DNA of 32,512 nt. It comes from an uncultured Clostridium sp. (GTDB lineage: Bacteria > Bacillota > Clostridia > TANB77 > CAG-508). Under the pieces are notes generated by a model, which saw nothing but the letters and a program-made list of their open reading frames with translations, ran no database searches and was not told the origin of the DNA. The position numbers and the translations under genes were made by a program. This document shows, one piece after another, positions 6,606 through 12,518 of this stretch. The stretch's first letter is position 1, and every line of letters starts with the position of its first letter. The stretch spans positions 1-32,512 of the forward strand of contig CAOJXR010000011.1 of assembly GCA_948465565.1 (NCBI GenBank), written 5' to 3'.

Positions 6606-6859
6606 TGTGGTATGTAGGTTCAGTAATTGCATGGGTAATAATTAATGTATTGATTGCATTGTTATTACTTAAGCATAAAAGCAAAGAAATAGAAATATTA
6701 GCAAAGCAAAAAATTCCAACAGGAGACTGGATACTTACATCAATAATATCATCCTTTGTACCTATATGGAGATTTTTATACGCAACAGCATTAGTATATT
6801 TGATAGTAATGTCTAAAGAAGATTTTGAAGAATTTATGAAGAATGAGGAGAAAAAATAA
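6605..6859 (+). CDS. Small membrane protein with two hydrophobic segments
   Basis: 84 residues, ATG at 6605 with GGAGGTG nine bases upstream. Helix 1 at about 5-25 (VIAWVIINVLIALLLL), a short basic segment, then a second hydrophobic region at about 42-68 (IISSFVPIWRFLYATALVYLIV) and a charged tail. Coupled to both neighbours by TAATG overlaps. Phages carry similar small proteins at this position, but the function is unknown. Confidence 0.7.
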   Translation: MWYVGSVIAWVIINVLIALLLLKHKSKEIEILAKQKIPTGDWILTSIISSFVPIWRFLYATALVYLIVMSKEDFEEFMKNEEKK

Positions 6860-7029
6860 TGTGTCCATATTTAGTAAGGAGCAGAATACATGTACAAAAG
6901 AATATTCCAATGGATAATACAGATTATGTTGGAACGTGTATAGAAGTAGATTTATACAATTATTGTGCATGTGAAAGAGAAAATTGTGGTGCATGGTATG
7001 AAGGAAGGTGTAGATATAATGAACAATGA
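6859..7029 (+). CDS. 56-residue Cys-rich protein
   Basis: ATG at 6859 overlaps the preceding TAA, with GAGGAG about nine bases upstream. Six Cys (CPYL at the start, then C...CAC...ENCGAWY...RC) suggest a small zinc-binding fold. It overlaps the next gene by 11 bases. The gene at 12138 is another short Cys-rich protein in this phage, with a different spacing. Confidence 0.65.
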   Translation: MCPYLVRSRIHVQKNIPMDNTDYVGTCIEVDLYNYCACERENCGAWYEGRCRYNEQ

Positions 7030-7288
7030 TAATTTTGAAAAGATTTGTAAAGAAATAGTAGTAGATTATTTCAATAAAAATGTTGAGAAAACAGACAGAA
7101 AAACAATAACAGAGGCAGATGTATATATTGTATGGGTTTGTAAGTCATTACAGAACAACAAAGCATTAGTAAGTACTAATATAAGTGATGGAATGTATTA
7201 TGAAATAACACATAATGGAGATAAACAAGAAATATATGTAGATGCATATAAAAAATGGGAAAACTTTGTAGTAAAAGTTGAAAAATAA
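7019..7288 (+). CDS. DUF6275-like protein
   Basis: 89 residues from ATG at 7019, which has GGAAGGTG eight bases upstream; an earlier in-frame ATG at 6965 is inside the preceding gene and lacks a ribosome binding site. The core TEADVYIVWVCKSLQNNKAL, DGMYYEITHNGDK and VDAYKKWENF match what I remember of DUF6275, a family common in Firmicutes phages and of unknown role. Last protein gene before the tRNA array, with a normal ATG. Confidence 0.75.
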   Translation: MNNDNFEKICKEIVVDYFNKNVEKTDRKTITEADVYIVWVCKSLQNNKALVSTNISDGMYYEITHNGDKQEIYVDAYKKWENFVVKVEK

Positions 7289-7394
7289 AAAAATGGTAGG
7301 TAAGACGAATAAAAATGTATTTGATAGTTGTACATTTTCTCCTTTCGACCCCTTTAAAGAGATTGTAAATTGTTTCATCCGCCAAATAATATAT

Positions 7395-7469
7395 GCTTCT
7401 ATAGTTTAATTGGTAAAACAACTGTCTTGTAAGCAGTTGAACTTGGTTCAAATCCAAGTGGAAGCCCCA
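7395..7469 (+). tRNA. tRNA-Thr (TGT)
   Basis: Acceptor GCTTCTA pairs with TGGAAGC (one G:U); D-arm TAGTTTAATTGGTAAAAC; anticodon loop CTTGTAA gives TGT, reading ACA; T-arm with GGTTCAAATCC; CCA encoded. It directly abuts the ROOL-like RNA. Confidence 0.93.
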
Positions 7470-7470
7470 A

Positions 7471-8049
7471 AGATATATTGCTACCCAAGTGCTAAACTAC
7501 AATATCATGTAGCTTGGAATTATCCGATAAGTGGTCAGGCAGACGGATATGTTTGTAAGGTGGCTTTAAGTACATAGTAATATGTATTTAAGAGAGTTAA
7601 GAGCTCAATAATGGATAATGTGCAATCAATATCGCTCAATAAAACACTAGAGTTGTCGTAGCCGAAATAGACGGACTAGTAGTCAATAAGCCAAGGAACT
7701 TATTCTGTAGCAAGAGTAAAGCAATGTTGGTAATGCTTAAACAAGGCTATTTCTCGTGAAGTTCTTGAAAAGGAACTATAAGACATAACTAGGTTAAAGT
7801 AGCCCAATGCGAGATAAAAGCAGAAAGTAGAAAACATGTATTTTGATGAATTAATACAAAACAAATATCTGAATGATGGGTGAAATTTGCAGGTAGTCAA
7901 TCCTGCGTAGGGCAAAAGAACAGTAAAATGTACTTTGAAAATGGATAAGAAGCTGTAAGGTCGCTACTTATAGTTCAGACTTATCTACCTAGTGGCTGAA
8001 CAATTGAGAAGATATTCGATATGTAAGAGGAAACTTTAGCAATATGTTT
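7471..8049 (+). ncRNA. Large structured RNA, ROOL-like (~579 nt)
   Basis: The first 13 bases after the tRNA-Thr CCA (7471-7483) pair without interruption to 8037-8049 (AGATATATTGCTA with TAGCAATATGTTT, two G:U pairs), closing a domain of about 579 nt. Inside, both strands lack a plausible gene and there are several local stems. Length, closing stem and position inside a phage tRNA array fit ROOL (Rumen-Originating, Ornate, Large) RNA; GOLLD, usually longer, is the alternative. Assignment rests on size and context, not on a covariance model. It sits between tRNA-Thr and the CCU initiator tRNA. Confidence 0.65.
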
Positions 8050-8073
8050 AAAAATAATTAGAAATAACAGGGG

Positions 8074-8115
8074 ATTGTAGTTTTCCTCTACATGCTATTG
8101 CAAAAAAACTACAAT
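8074..8115 (+). other. Hairpin just upstream of the initiator tRNA
   Basis: ATTGTAGTTTT (8074-8084) pairs perfectly with AAAACTACAAT (8105-8115), loop 20 bases, ending five bases before tRNA position 1. It may separate the large RNA from the tRNA leader or guide 5' processing. Confidence 0.55.
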
Positions 8116-8120
8116 AACAT

Positions 8121-8194
8121 CGCGGAGGTGGAGCAATAGTAGCTCGCTGGGCTCCTATCCCAGAGACGACGTGCAAATCGTACGTCCGCTACCA
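8121..8194 (+). tRNA. Initiator-type tRNA with CCU anticodon (reads AGG)
   Basis: 74 nt. It aligns with bacterial tRNA-fMet almost from base 1: CGCGGAG, then GAGC/GCTC D-stem with the A11:U24 pair typical of initiators, anticodon stem CTGGG/CCCAG with the three G:C pairs required for P-site initiation, and a non-Watson-Crick C1 x U72 end. G2:C71, C3:G70 and G4:C69, used by the formylase, are kept. A73 and CCA are encoded. The anticodon loop is CTCCTAT, so 34-36 is CCU (8154-8156) in place of CAU. Oddities: the D-loop AATAGTA lacks the GG pair, the T-loop is TGCAAAT, the T-stem pairs in only about three of five positions, and three bases lie between acceptor and D-stem. The charging enzyme is uncertain: MetRS normally needs CAU, while C35 and U36 are ArgRS identity bases. 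Confidence 0.9.
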
Positions 8195-8232
8195 TATAAA
8201 AGAGAAGCTTAGTAATTACTAGCTTTTAGATA

Positions 8233-8256
8233 GGGAGTATTGTAATATTCCCTTTT
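8233..8256 (+). terminator. Terminator after the initiator tRNA
   Basis: GGGAGTAT (8233-8240) pairs with ATATTCCC (8245-8252, one G:U), followed by TTTT. A smaller hairpin with AAGCT/AGCTT lies upstream at about 8206-8226. It may end the unit containing tRNA-Thr, the large RNA and the initiator tRNA, or only attenuate it. Confidence 0.6.
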
Positions 8257-8262
8257 GTATAT

Positions 8263-8338
8263 GGGTCACTAACTCAAATGGCAGAGTAACTGGCTTTTAA
8301 CCAGTAAGTTAGTGGTTCAAGTCCACTGTGACCCACCA
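8263..8338 (+). tRNA. tRNA-Lys (TTT)
   Basis: Acceptor GGGTCAC/GTGACCC perfect; anticodon arm ACTGG-CTTTTAA-CCAGT gives TTT; T-loop TTCAAGT; CCA encoded. It abuts the next tRNA without spacer. Confidence 0.95.
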
Positions 8339-8413
8339 GTTCGTATAGTGAAATGGCTAACACGTGTGACTTTCTATCACAAGGTCAGGGTTCAAATCCC
8401 TGTACGAACACCA
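8339..8413 (+). tRNA. tRNA-Glu (TTC)
   Basis: Acceptor GTTCGTA/TACGAAC perfect; anticodon loop CTTTCTA within TGTGA/TCACA gives TTC; T-arm CAGGGTTCAAATCCCTG; CCA encoded. Confidence 0.94.
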
Positions 8414-8417
8414 ATAT

Positions 8418-8488
8418 GGGCTATTATCTCAGAGGTAGAGAGATGGACTCATAATCCATGAACCTGTGTTCAACTCACAGATAGCCTG
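8418..8488 (+). tRNA. tRNA with CAT anticodon (elongator Met or Ile2)
   Basis: Acceptor GGGCTAT/ATAGCCT (one G:U); anticodon arm ATGGA-CTCATAA-TCCAT gives CAT. The stem lacks the three G:C pairs of initiators and position 1:72 can pair, so this is an elongator: Met, or Ile if C34 is lysidinylated. CCA is not encoded. It contrasts with the CCU initiator 300 bases upstream. Confidence 0.88.
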
Positions 8489-8501
8489 TTCGGTGATTTT
8501 T

Positions 8502-8525
8502 ATAGGAGGTTACCCCTCCTTATAT
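8502..8525 (+). other. GC-rich hairpin between tRNAs
   Basis: GGAGG and CCTCC pair around TTACC, with AT-rich flanks extending the stem. No T run follows. It separates the CAT tRNA from the Trp-like tRNA and may be a processing signal. Confidence 0.4.
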
Positions 8526-8600
8526 CTCGGTTTAGTTTAATTGGCAAAACAACAGTATCCAAAACTGTAGAAGGTAGTTCAAATCTATCAACCCTGACCA
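8526..8600 (+). tRNA. tRNA-Trp-like (CCA) with imperfect acceptor stem
   Basis: D-arm TAGTTTAATTGGCAAAAC, anticodon arm ACAGT-ATCCAAA-ACTGT (anticodon CCA), T-stem GGTAG/CTATC and encoded ACCA are all good. The acceptor is not: CTCGGTT opposite AACCCTG leaves two mismatches at 2:71 and 3:70. It may be decaying or need repair. Confidence 0.7.
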
Positions 8601-8700
8601 TTAGAAGCAAGATGAGGGTTCGAGCCACGCAATATTCTATAATAAGTTGCAACTTATTATATTGGGTATTTAGTTTAATCGGTAAAATGTGCTTCGCAAT
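8601..8700 (+). other. tRNA halves in reversed order (permuted tRNA or debris)
   Basis: 8605-8637 reads like a tRNA 3' half (AAGCA, 4-base variable loop, T-loop TTCGAGC, then AATATTC). After a perfect hairpin TATAATAAGTT/AACTTATTATA (8638-8661), 8664-8694 reads like a 5' half (GGGTATT, D-arm TAGTTTAATCGGTAAAAT, TGCTT). The halves complement each other: GGGTATT with AATATTC (two G:U) and TGCTT with AAGCA. The T-stem has two mismatches and no U33 is evident, so it may be debris. Confidence 0.35.
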
Positions 8701-8716
8701 ATATTGTTGTATATAT

Positions 8717-8793
8717 CTGGATATAGTGTTTAATGGTTAGCATATCAGTCTTCCAAACTGAAAGTGAGAGTTCAAATCTCTCTAGGCACTCCA
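8717..8793 (+). tRNA. tRNA-Gly (TCC) with imperfect acceptor stem
   Basis: Anticodon arm TCAGT-CTTCCAA-ACTGA gives TCC; T-arm GAGAG-TTCAAAT-CTCTC; CCA encoded. The 5' acceptor CTGGATA pairs in only four of seven positions with TAGGCAC. An alternative 5' strand (AGTGTTT) pairs fully with AGGCACT but would destroy the D-arm. Confidence 0.65.
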
Positions 8794-8798
8794 AAAAA

Positions 8799-8946
8799 AT
8801 AGTAGTGGCGGAATAGGTAGACGCTTTATGGCAGAAATGTCGGTTGAGTTTCGGAGTGGAACTAGGTCACACGTACAGCTTATTGAAAGTATGTAATCCA
8901 GTTTAGGGAACTGGCTCATGTTAGGTGCAAATCCTGACCTACTATT
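8799..8946 (+). tRNA. Leu-like tRNA interrupted by ~72 bases
   Basis: ATAGTAG (8799-8805) pairs perfectly with CTACTAT (8939-8945). The D-arm GCGGAATAGGTAGACGC is typical of tRNA-Leu. The T-arm TTAGG-TGCAAAT-CCTGA is good. Between D-arm and anticodon stem CCAGT/ACTGG lie about 72 extra bases (8825-8897) including a GAAA-capped hairpin. The seven-base loop TTAGGGA gives AGG as anticodon, although a slipped reading would give TAG (Leu). Intron, insertion or decay cannot be separated here. Confidence 0.45.
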
Positions 8947-8952
8947 TGATAT

Positions 8953-9026
8953 TGGGGAATGGTGAAATGGTATCACAAGAGGCTTTGAACCTCTGGTTAT
9001 TAGTTCGAGTCTAGTTTCTCCAACCA
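8953..9026 (+). tRNA. tRNA-Gln (TTG)
   Basis: Acceptor TGGGGAA/TTCTCCA (one G:U); anticodon arm AGAGG-CTTTGAA-CCTCT gives TTG; T-loop TTCGAGT; CCA encoded. Confidence 0.92.
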
Positions 9027-9032
9027 TAATAT

Positions 9033-9108
9033 TGGCACATAGCTCAGTTGGTAGAGCATCTGACTGTTAATCAGAGTGTCGCAAGTTCAAATCTTGCTGT
9101 GCCAGCCA
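9033..9108 (+). tRNA. tRNA-Asn (GTT)
   Basis: Acceptor TGGCACA/TGTGCCA perfect; D-arm GCTCAGTTGGTAGAGC; anticodon loop CTGTTAA gives GTT; T-arm GCAAGTTCAAATCTTGC; CCA encoded. Confidence 0.95.
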
Positions 9109-9118
9109 AATATTAAAT

Positions 9119-9206
9119 GGCAAATTAATTCAGAAAGTCTGGAGCTGTCCTGCTAAGACATGCGTACTTTTATAAGTATATGGTGCAAGTCCATAGTTTG
9201 TCGCCA
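9119..9206 (+). tRNA. tRNA-Ser (GCT)
   Basis: Class II tRNA. Acceptor GGCAAAT/GTTTGTC (two G:U); anticodon loop CTGCTAA gives GCT; long variable arm with TACTTTTATAAGTA; T-loop TGCAAGT; CCA encoded. Confidence 0.85.
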
Positions 9207-9209
9207 AAT

Positions 9210-9296
9210 GGTAGAGTATTTCAATCGGCATTGAACCTTGTCTTGAAAACAAGTGGGGCAGAGATGCTTGGGGATCGGCACCTCACTCTATCGCCA
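9210..9296 (+). tRNA. tRNA-Ser (TGA)
   Basis: Class II tRNA. Acceptor GGTAGAG/CTCTATC perfect; anticodon arm CTTGT-CTTGAAA-ACAAG gives TGA; variable arm GGGCAGAGATGCTTG; CCA encoded. Last gene of the array; the late operon begins 18 bases later. Confidence 0.9.
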
Positions 9297-9314
9297 AAAG
9301 AAAGGAAAATATTA

Positions 9315-9551
9315 AGGATAACAACGAAACAATACATTAATTTGATATTGCAAAAAAAGAATATGACACAAGCAGAATTGCTAAGAAAAATTAAATCAAT
9401 AGAGCCAGAAAATGCAGACAAAATGCATATAGAACACCTTAATGAGGCTATTAACAATAGAATGATACCTATATGGGCTTATAGGATAGAAAGGGCACTA
9501 GATTTAGAAAAAGGCACATTGCTTAAGTTATATAAAGGGAGAAAAGAATAG
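9315..9551 (+). CDS. Small helix-turn-helix protein, probable small terminase or DNA-recognition subunit, AGG start
   Basis: 78 residues from AGG at 9315 (AAAGGA eight bases upstream). An open frame continues back into tRNA-Ser but has no ribosome binding site. The core NMTQAELLRKI...EHLNEAINNRMIPIWAYRIERAL is an XRE-like helix-turn-helix. Position immediately before TerL suggests the small subunit that picks the packaging site; it is shorter than most TerS proteins, so a plain regulator is possible. Its stop overlaps the TerL start in the tetranucleotide TAGG. Confidence 0.7.
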   Translation, partial: RITTKQYINLILQKKNMTQAELLRKIKSIEPENADKMHIEHLNEAINNRMIPIWAYRIERALDLEKGTLLKLYKGRKE

Positions 9552-11226
9552 GAATAAATACAAGGAAGTATTACAAGAGATTGTATCCGTGTTCAAATCA
9601 AAGGAAAAGCCAAAAGAAGATGCATTAATTCAACTAAGTACAAATTTTCTTATAGTTGCAAATCAATATTATAATAGTTTGAAACCAAGTGATGAAAATA
9701 AAATAAAAGTGGAATTAGATGCATGTAAATTAGTTATTGCGTATCTAATTCCTTTTTTAGAGTCAAGAATAGAAAAATGTGATGTAAAATACATGCATCA
9801 ATATTATGAGATATGGGAAAAAGCATATGCATTTGCAGGAAGAAGAAGCTTTGAGCACTTTATTGATTATATGGAAATGGATATGGATGCTAAAAGTAAA
9901 GTTTTAGGCAATCGTAGAGCTGTTTTAAAGCCATTTATATATTACCTCAATAAAAGTGTATATGATGATAAATTACGATATGTAAACGCATCATATCCGC
10001 CTTCTTATGGCAAATCTTACACATTAAATATGTTTTCAGCATGGGTGTATGGATTAAAAATAACAAACAGCATCTTAAGATTATCTTATTCAGAAGAATT
10101 AGTGCTGGGATTTAGTAGAGCAATCCAAAATACAATAACAAATCCAAGATATTCCGATGTTTTTCCAACATTTAAAAGATTTGGAACAAAACCATTTGCA
10201 AAAGAAAAAGAGTCAGATTGGGTAATCAAAGACAGTGGAACACAAAAGAGTCATATTGCAAGAACAAGAGAAGGTTCAACAACAGGTGAAAGAGCAAATA
10301 GAGCGATAATATTTGATGATATGACTAAAGGTGCATCAGAAGCTACAGATAGTGCCTTACATGCGAAATTGTATGACAAATGGAAAACAGAGTGGTACAA
10401 CAGAAAAACTGGCTCAGAAACGATTTTCGTGTTTGCTGGAACTATGTGGAGTCCAGAGGATATTTTGAATAGAGTAGAAGAAGACATTGAAAAAACAACC
10501 AAAATGGAAGATTGCAAAATAAAAGGATGGGAAAATTGGGTAAAAGTAGCCAAAGATGGTAGTGCTGTATTTATAAGAGTACCTTTATTAGATGAAAAAG
10601 ATGAGTGTACATGTTTACATGTAATGAGTACAAAAGAAGCAAGAAATTTAAGAGATACAACAGATGAATTTTTATTTAGTTGTGTATACCAGCAAGACCC
10701 AATACCACCTACAGGGTTAAGTTTTGCATATGATTTACTACAGCACTATGAAGAATTGCCAAGAGATATAAATGGACAAAGTATGTGTAGTAAATTTGGA
10801 TATGCAGTATTAGATACAACAAGAAAAGGAAAAGATAATGTATCTATGCCAATATTCAAATTTGATGGCATTTCATATTACTTAGTGGATGTAATGTTCA
10901 AGCCTAAAGCTATGACAGAGTTATATGATGAAATAGTTAGCAAGATACAAGAACATGATATAACATGGCTAGTAGTAGAAAATAACACAGATACGTCACT
11001 GAAAACATTATTAGAGAAGATGTTAGAAGAAAGAGGAATATATACATGTGTTATAACAGAGAAATATCAAACAGTAAATAAGGAACGCAGAATAAAAGAA
11101 GCACAAGGATTAATAAGAAAAATGCTGGTGTTTAAGGATAAGAGAAGATACCTGCCTAAAAGTGATTATGGAAGATTCATGGAAAATTTAACTAGGTATT
11201 CGTTCGATTATCCGAGTAAGCACGAT
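9550..11226 (+). CDS. terL: Terminase large subunit, exon 1, AGG start
   Basis: 559 codons before a group I intron. Start AGG at 9550 overlaps the previous TAG (TAGG), with AAGGGAG eight bases upstream; the next possible start is GTG 13 codons on and lacks a ribosome binding site. ATPase domain: Walker A-like SYPPSYGKSYT at about 148-158, Walker B AIIFDD at about 252-257. Nuclease domain: YAVLDTTRKGKDNVS and LVVENNTDT carry two acidic residues of the RNase H-like site. The exon ends ...YPSKHD, immediately before the last catalytic motif, which is in exon 2. Spliced product about 592 residues. Motor that cuts and packages DNA at the portal. Confidence 0.93.
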
Positions 11227-12034
11227 AAAAATGTTGTCGCCTAATATGGTAACATATTAGTGAAAATTGAAGTATTAAGCTGGAAGTCTAAAATTAACAA
11301 GGAGAAGTTTATGGAAATTTGGAAAGAAGTAAAAGATTTTGAAGGAATATATGAAATATCTAATTATGGTAGATTAAAAAGCAAAGATAGATATGTAAGT
11401 AGAGGGAGAAATACTATACGATTTTCAAAAGGTAAAATAATAAAGCCAGTTATCTGTAGAAATGGATACTTAGAATACCAACTAAGAAAAGATGGCAAAA
11501 GAAAAGTTTTTTTGGCACATAGATTGGTAGCAGAGACATTTATCTCAAATCCAAAAAACTTACCACAAATTAATCATTTAGATGAAAATATAACAAATAA
11601 CAATGTAACAAATTTGCAGTGGTGTACAGCCCAAGAAAATGCAAATTATGGGACTAGAAATAAAAGAGCAAAAATATCAAATAGAAATCAGCAAAAAGCT
11701 GTATTGCAATTAGACTTAGATGGAGAATACATTAATGAATTTGAATGTATAGGAGATGCCTCACGAGCAATAAATGGAGATATTTCTGCAATAATAAGAG
11801 TGTGTAAAGGAAAAAATAAAACAGCATACGGTTATATTTGGAAATATAAAAATTGTTAATCATGATAATCAGAACCGAAGGCTAATCAAAGATTAGTCAG
11901 GGGCAACGCATAGGTAATGAAAAGATATAATTTACCCACGAGACTTCAACAACCATAGATGGTTGAAAAGATATGCTGAACTTATAGGAAACTATAAGAA
12001 GTAAAGGATAAAAAGCCTTTACGATAACAAAATG
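11227..12034 (+). ncRNA. Group I intron in terL
   Basis: Terminase reading stops within the intron at TAA 11242 and resumes at 12035. Exon end CGAU can pair with GUCG (11236-11239), giving the required U:G at the 5' site, and the intron ends in G. Joining gives KHD+DAPDSLA, the expected terminase sequence. The 3' part has core features: AGACTTCA, then AAAAGATATGCTGAA, resembling the P7 and J8/7 'AAGATATAGTC' region. TAATATG/CATATTA (11242-11260 region) is a P2-like stem with a GTAA loop. It carries the HNH gene at 11311. Boundaries are my best fit, within a few bases. Confidence 0.85.
11311..11859 (+). CDS. HNH homing endonuclease in the terL intron, ATG start
   Basis: 182 residues. NUMOD4 at the N-terminus (MEIWKEVKDFEGIYEISNYG), HNH core with LAHRLVAETFI, INHLDENITNNNVTNLQW and CTAQENANYG, and a NUMOD1-like C-terminus (QLDLDGEYINEF...YGYIWKYKN). 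It cleaves intronless terL alleles and spreads the intron. ATG at 11311 follows AAGGAG by six bases; a frame open to 11260 adds 17 codons without a ribosome binding site. Unlike every surrounding gene it uses ATG, consistent with an invader that arrived with its own start codon. Confidence 0.93.
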   Translation: MEIWKEVKDFEGIYEISNYGRLKSKDRYVSRGRNTIRFSKGKIIKPVICRNGYLEYQLRKDGKRKVFLAHRLVAETFISNPKNLPQINHLDENITNNNVTNLQWCTAQENANYGTRNKRAKISNRNQQKAVLQLDLDGEYINEFECIGDASRAINGDISAIIRVCKGKNKTAYGYIWKYKNC

Positions 12035-12136
12035 GACGCACCAGACTCATTGGCACTTTTCATAAATGAAATAATATTAGAGAAAGGAAAACCTAGTAAA
12101 CCTGCTGCAATAAGCAGAGCTAGTTTAGGATTTTAG
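12035..12136 (+). CDS. terL: Terminase large subunit, exon 2
   Basis: 34 codons including TAG. It begins GAC GCA CCA GAC (DAPDSLALFINEII), the conserved C-terminal nuclease motif holding the third metal-binding Asp, and ends SRASLGF. It has no start signals of its own and makes sense only after splicing to exon 1. The intron thus splits the KHD-DAPDS active-site motif. Confidence 0.9.
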   Translation, partial: DAPDSLALFINEIILEKGKPSKPAAISRASLGF

Positions 12137-12137
12137 T

Positions 12138-12362
12138 AGGAATAATATATGTTGTAATTGTGTACACTGGGAAGATTGTTTTTATGATAGATATTATGAT
12201 AAACCACAAGACTACATGAAAAAAATAAAAAAAATAAAAGACCACTGGGGACAAAATGTTATTTATGTACAGAAATGCACAAAATTTGAACATGAGCTAG
12301 AGGAAGATTTAGAGAGTTTACATAATATTGAAGAATTAAAAAAGGTTTGTGATATACTGTAA
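12138..12362 (+). CDS. 74-residue Cys-rich protein, AGG start (no ATG near the start)
   Basis: Invisible if only ATG, GTG and TTG are accepted. AGG at 12138 follows TAGGAT by eight bases, one base after the terL TAG, with an in-frame stop just upstream. The peptide opens MNNICCNCVHWEDCFYDRYY, then a Lys-rich helix, KCTKFEHELEEDL and a C-terminal VCDIL. The clustered Cys and His suggest a zinc-binding knuckle. I know no family. It sits between terL and portal, where small packaging or accessory genes are common. The first ATG is 27 codons in. Confidence 0.75.
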   Translation, partial: RNNICCNCVHWEDCFYDRYYDKPQDYMKKIKKIKDHWGQNVIYVQKCTKFEHELEEDLESLHNIEELKKVCDIL

Positions 12363-12518
12363 TAAGAGAGAACTATTTTTATAATAGTGGGGATAGATAC
12401 AGTAAAAATCAGTGGAGGGAATAGTATCTATAATCTAATTCACTCCATATTAGCTTATGAGGAGCTATTATTTAATGTAGATTTTATAGTAGCTCTTTAA
12501 AAATTATGGAGGAATAAG
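12363..12518 (+). other. Intergenic region with two stem-loops before the portal gene
   Basis: ATAGATAC/GTATCTAT (12393-12400 with 12424-12431) and GAGCTATTAT/ATAGTAGCTC (12462-12471 with 12486-12495) form two stems. A TATAAT at 12380-12385 lacks a good -35. The second stem is followed by TTTAAAAATT and could be a weak terminator. Possibly a processing or regulatory leader. Confidence 0.4.

Noticed and set aside
7700..7915. Minus-strand frame within the ROOL-like RNA
   Set aside because: No ribosome binding site, and it lies wholly inside the closed RNA domain.
9180..9314. Upstream extension of the small-terminase gene from 9180
   Set aside because: It runs through tRNA-Ser(GCT) and tRNA-Ser(TGA) and has no ribosome binding site.
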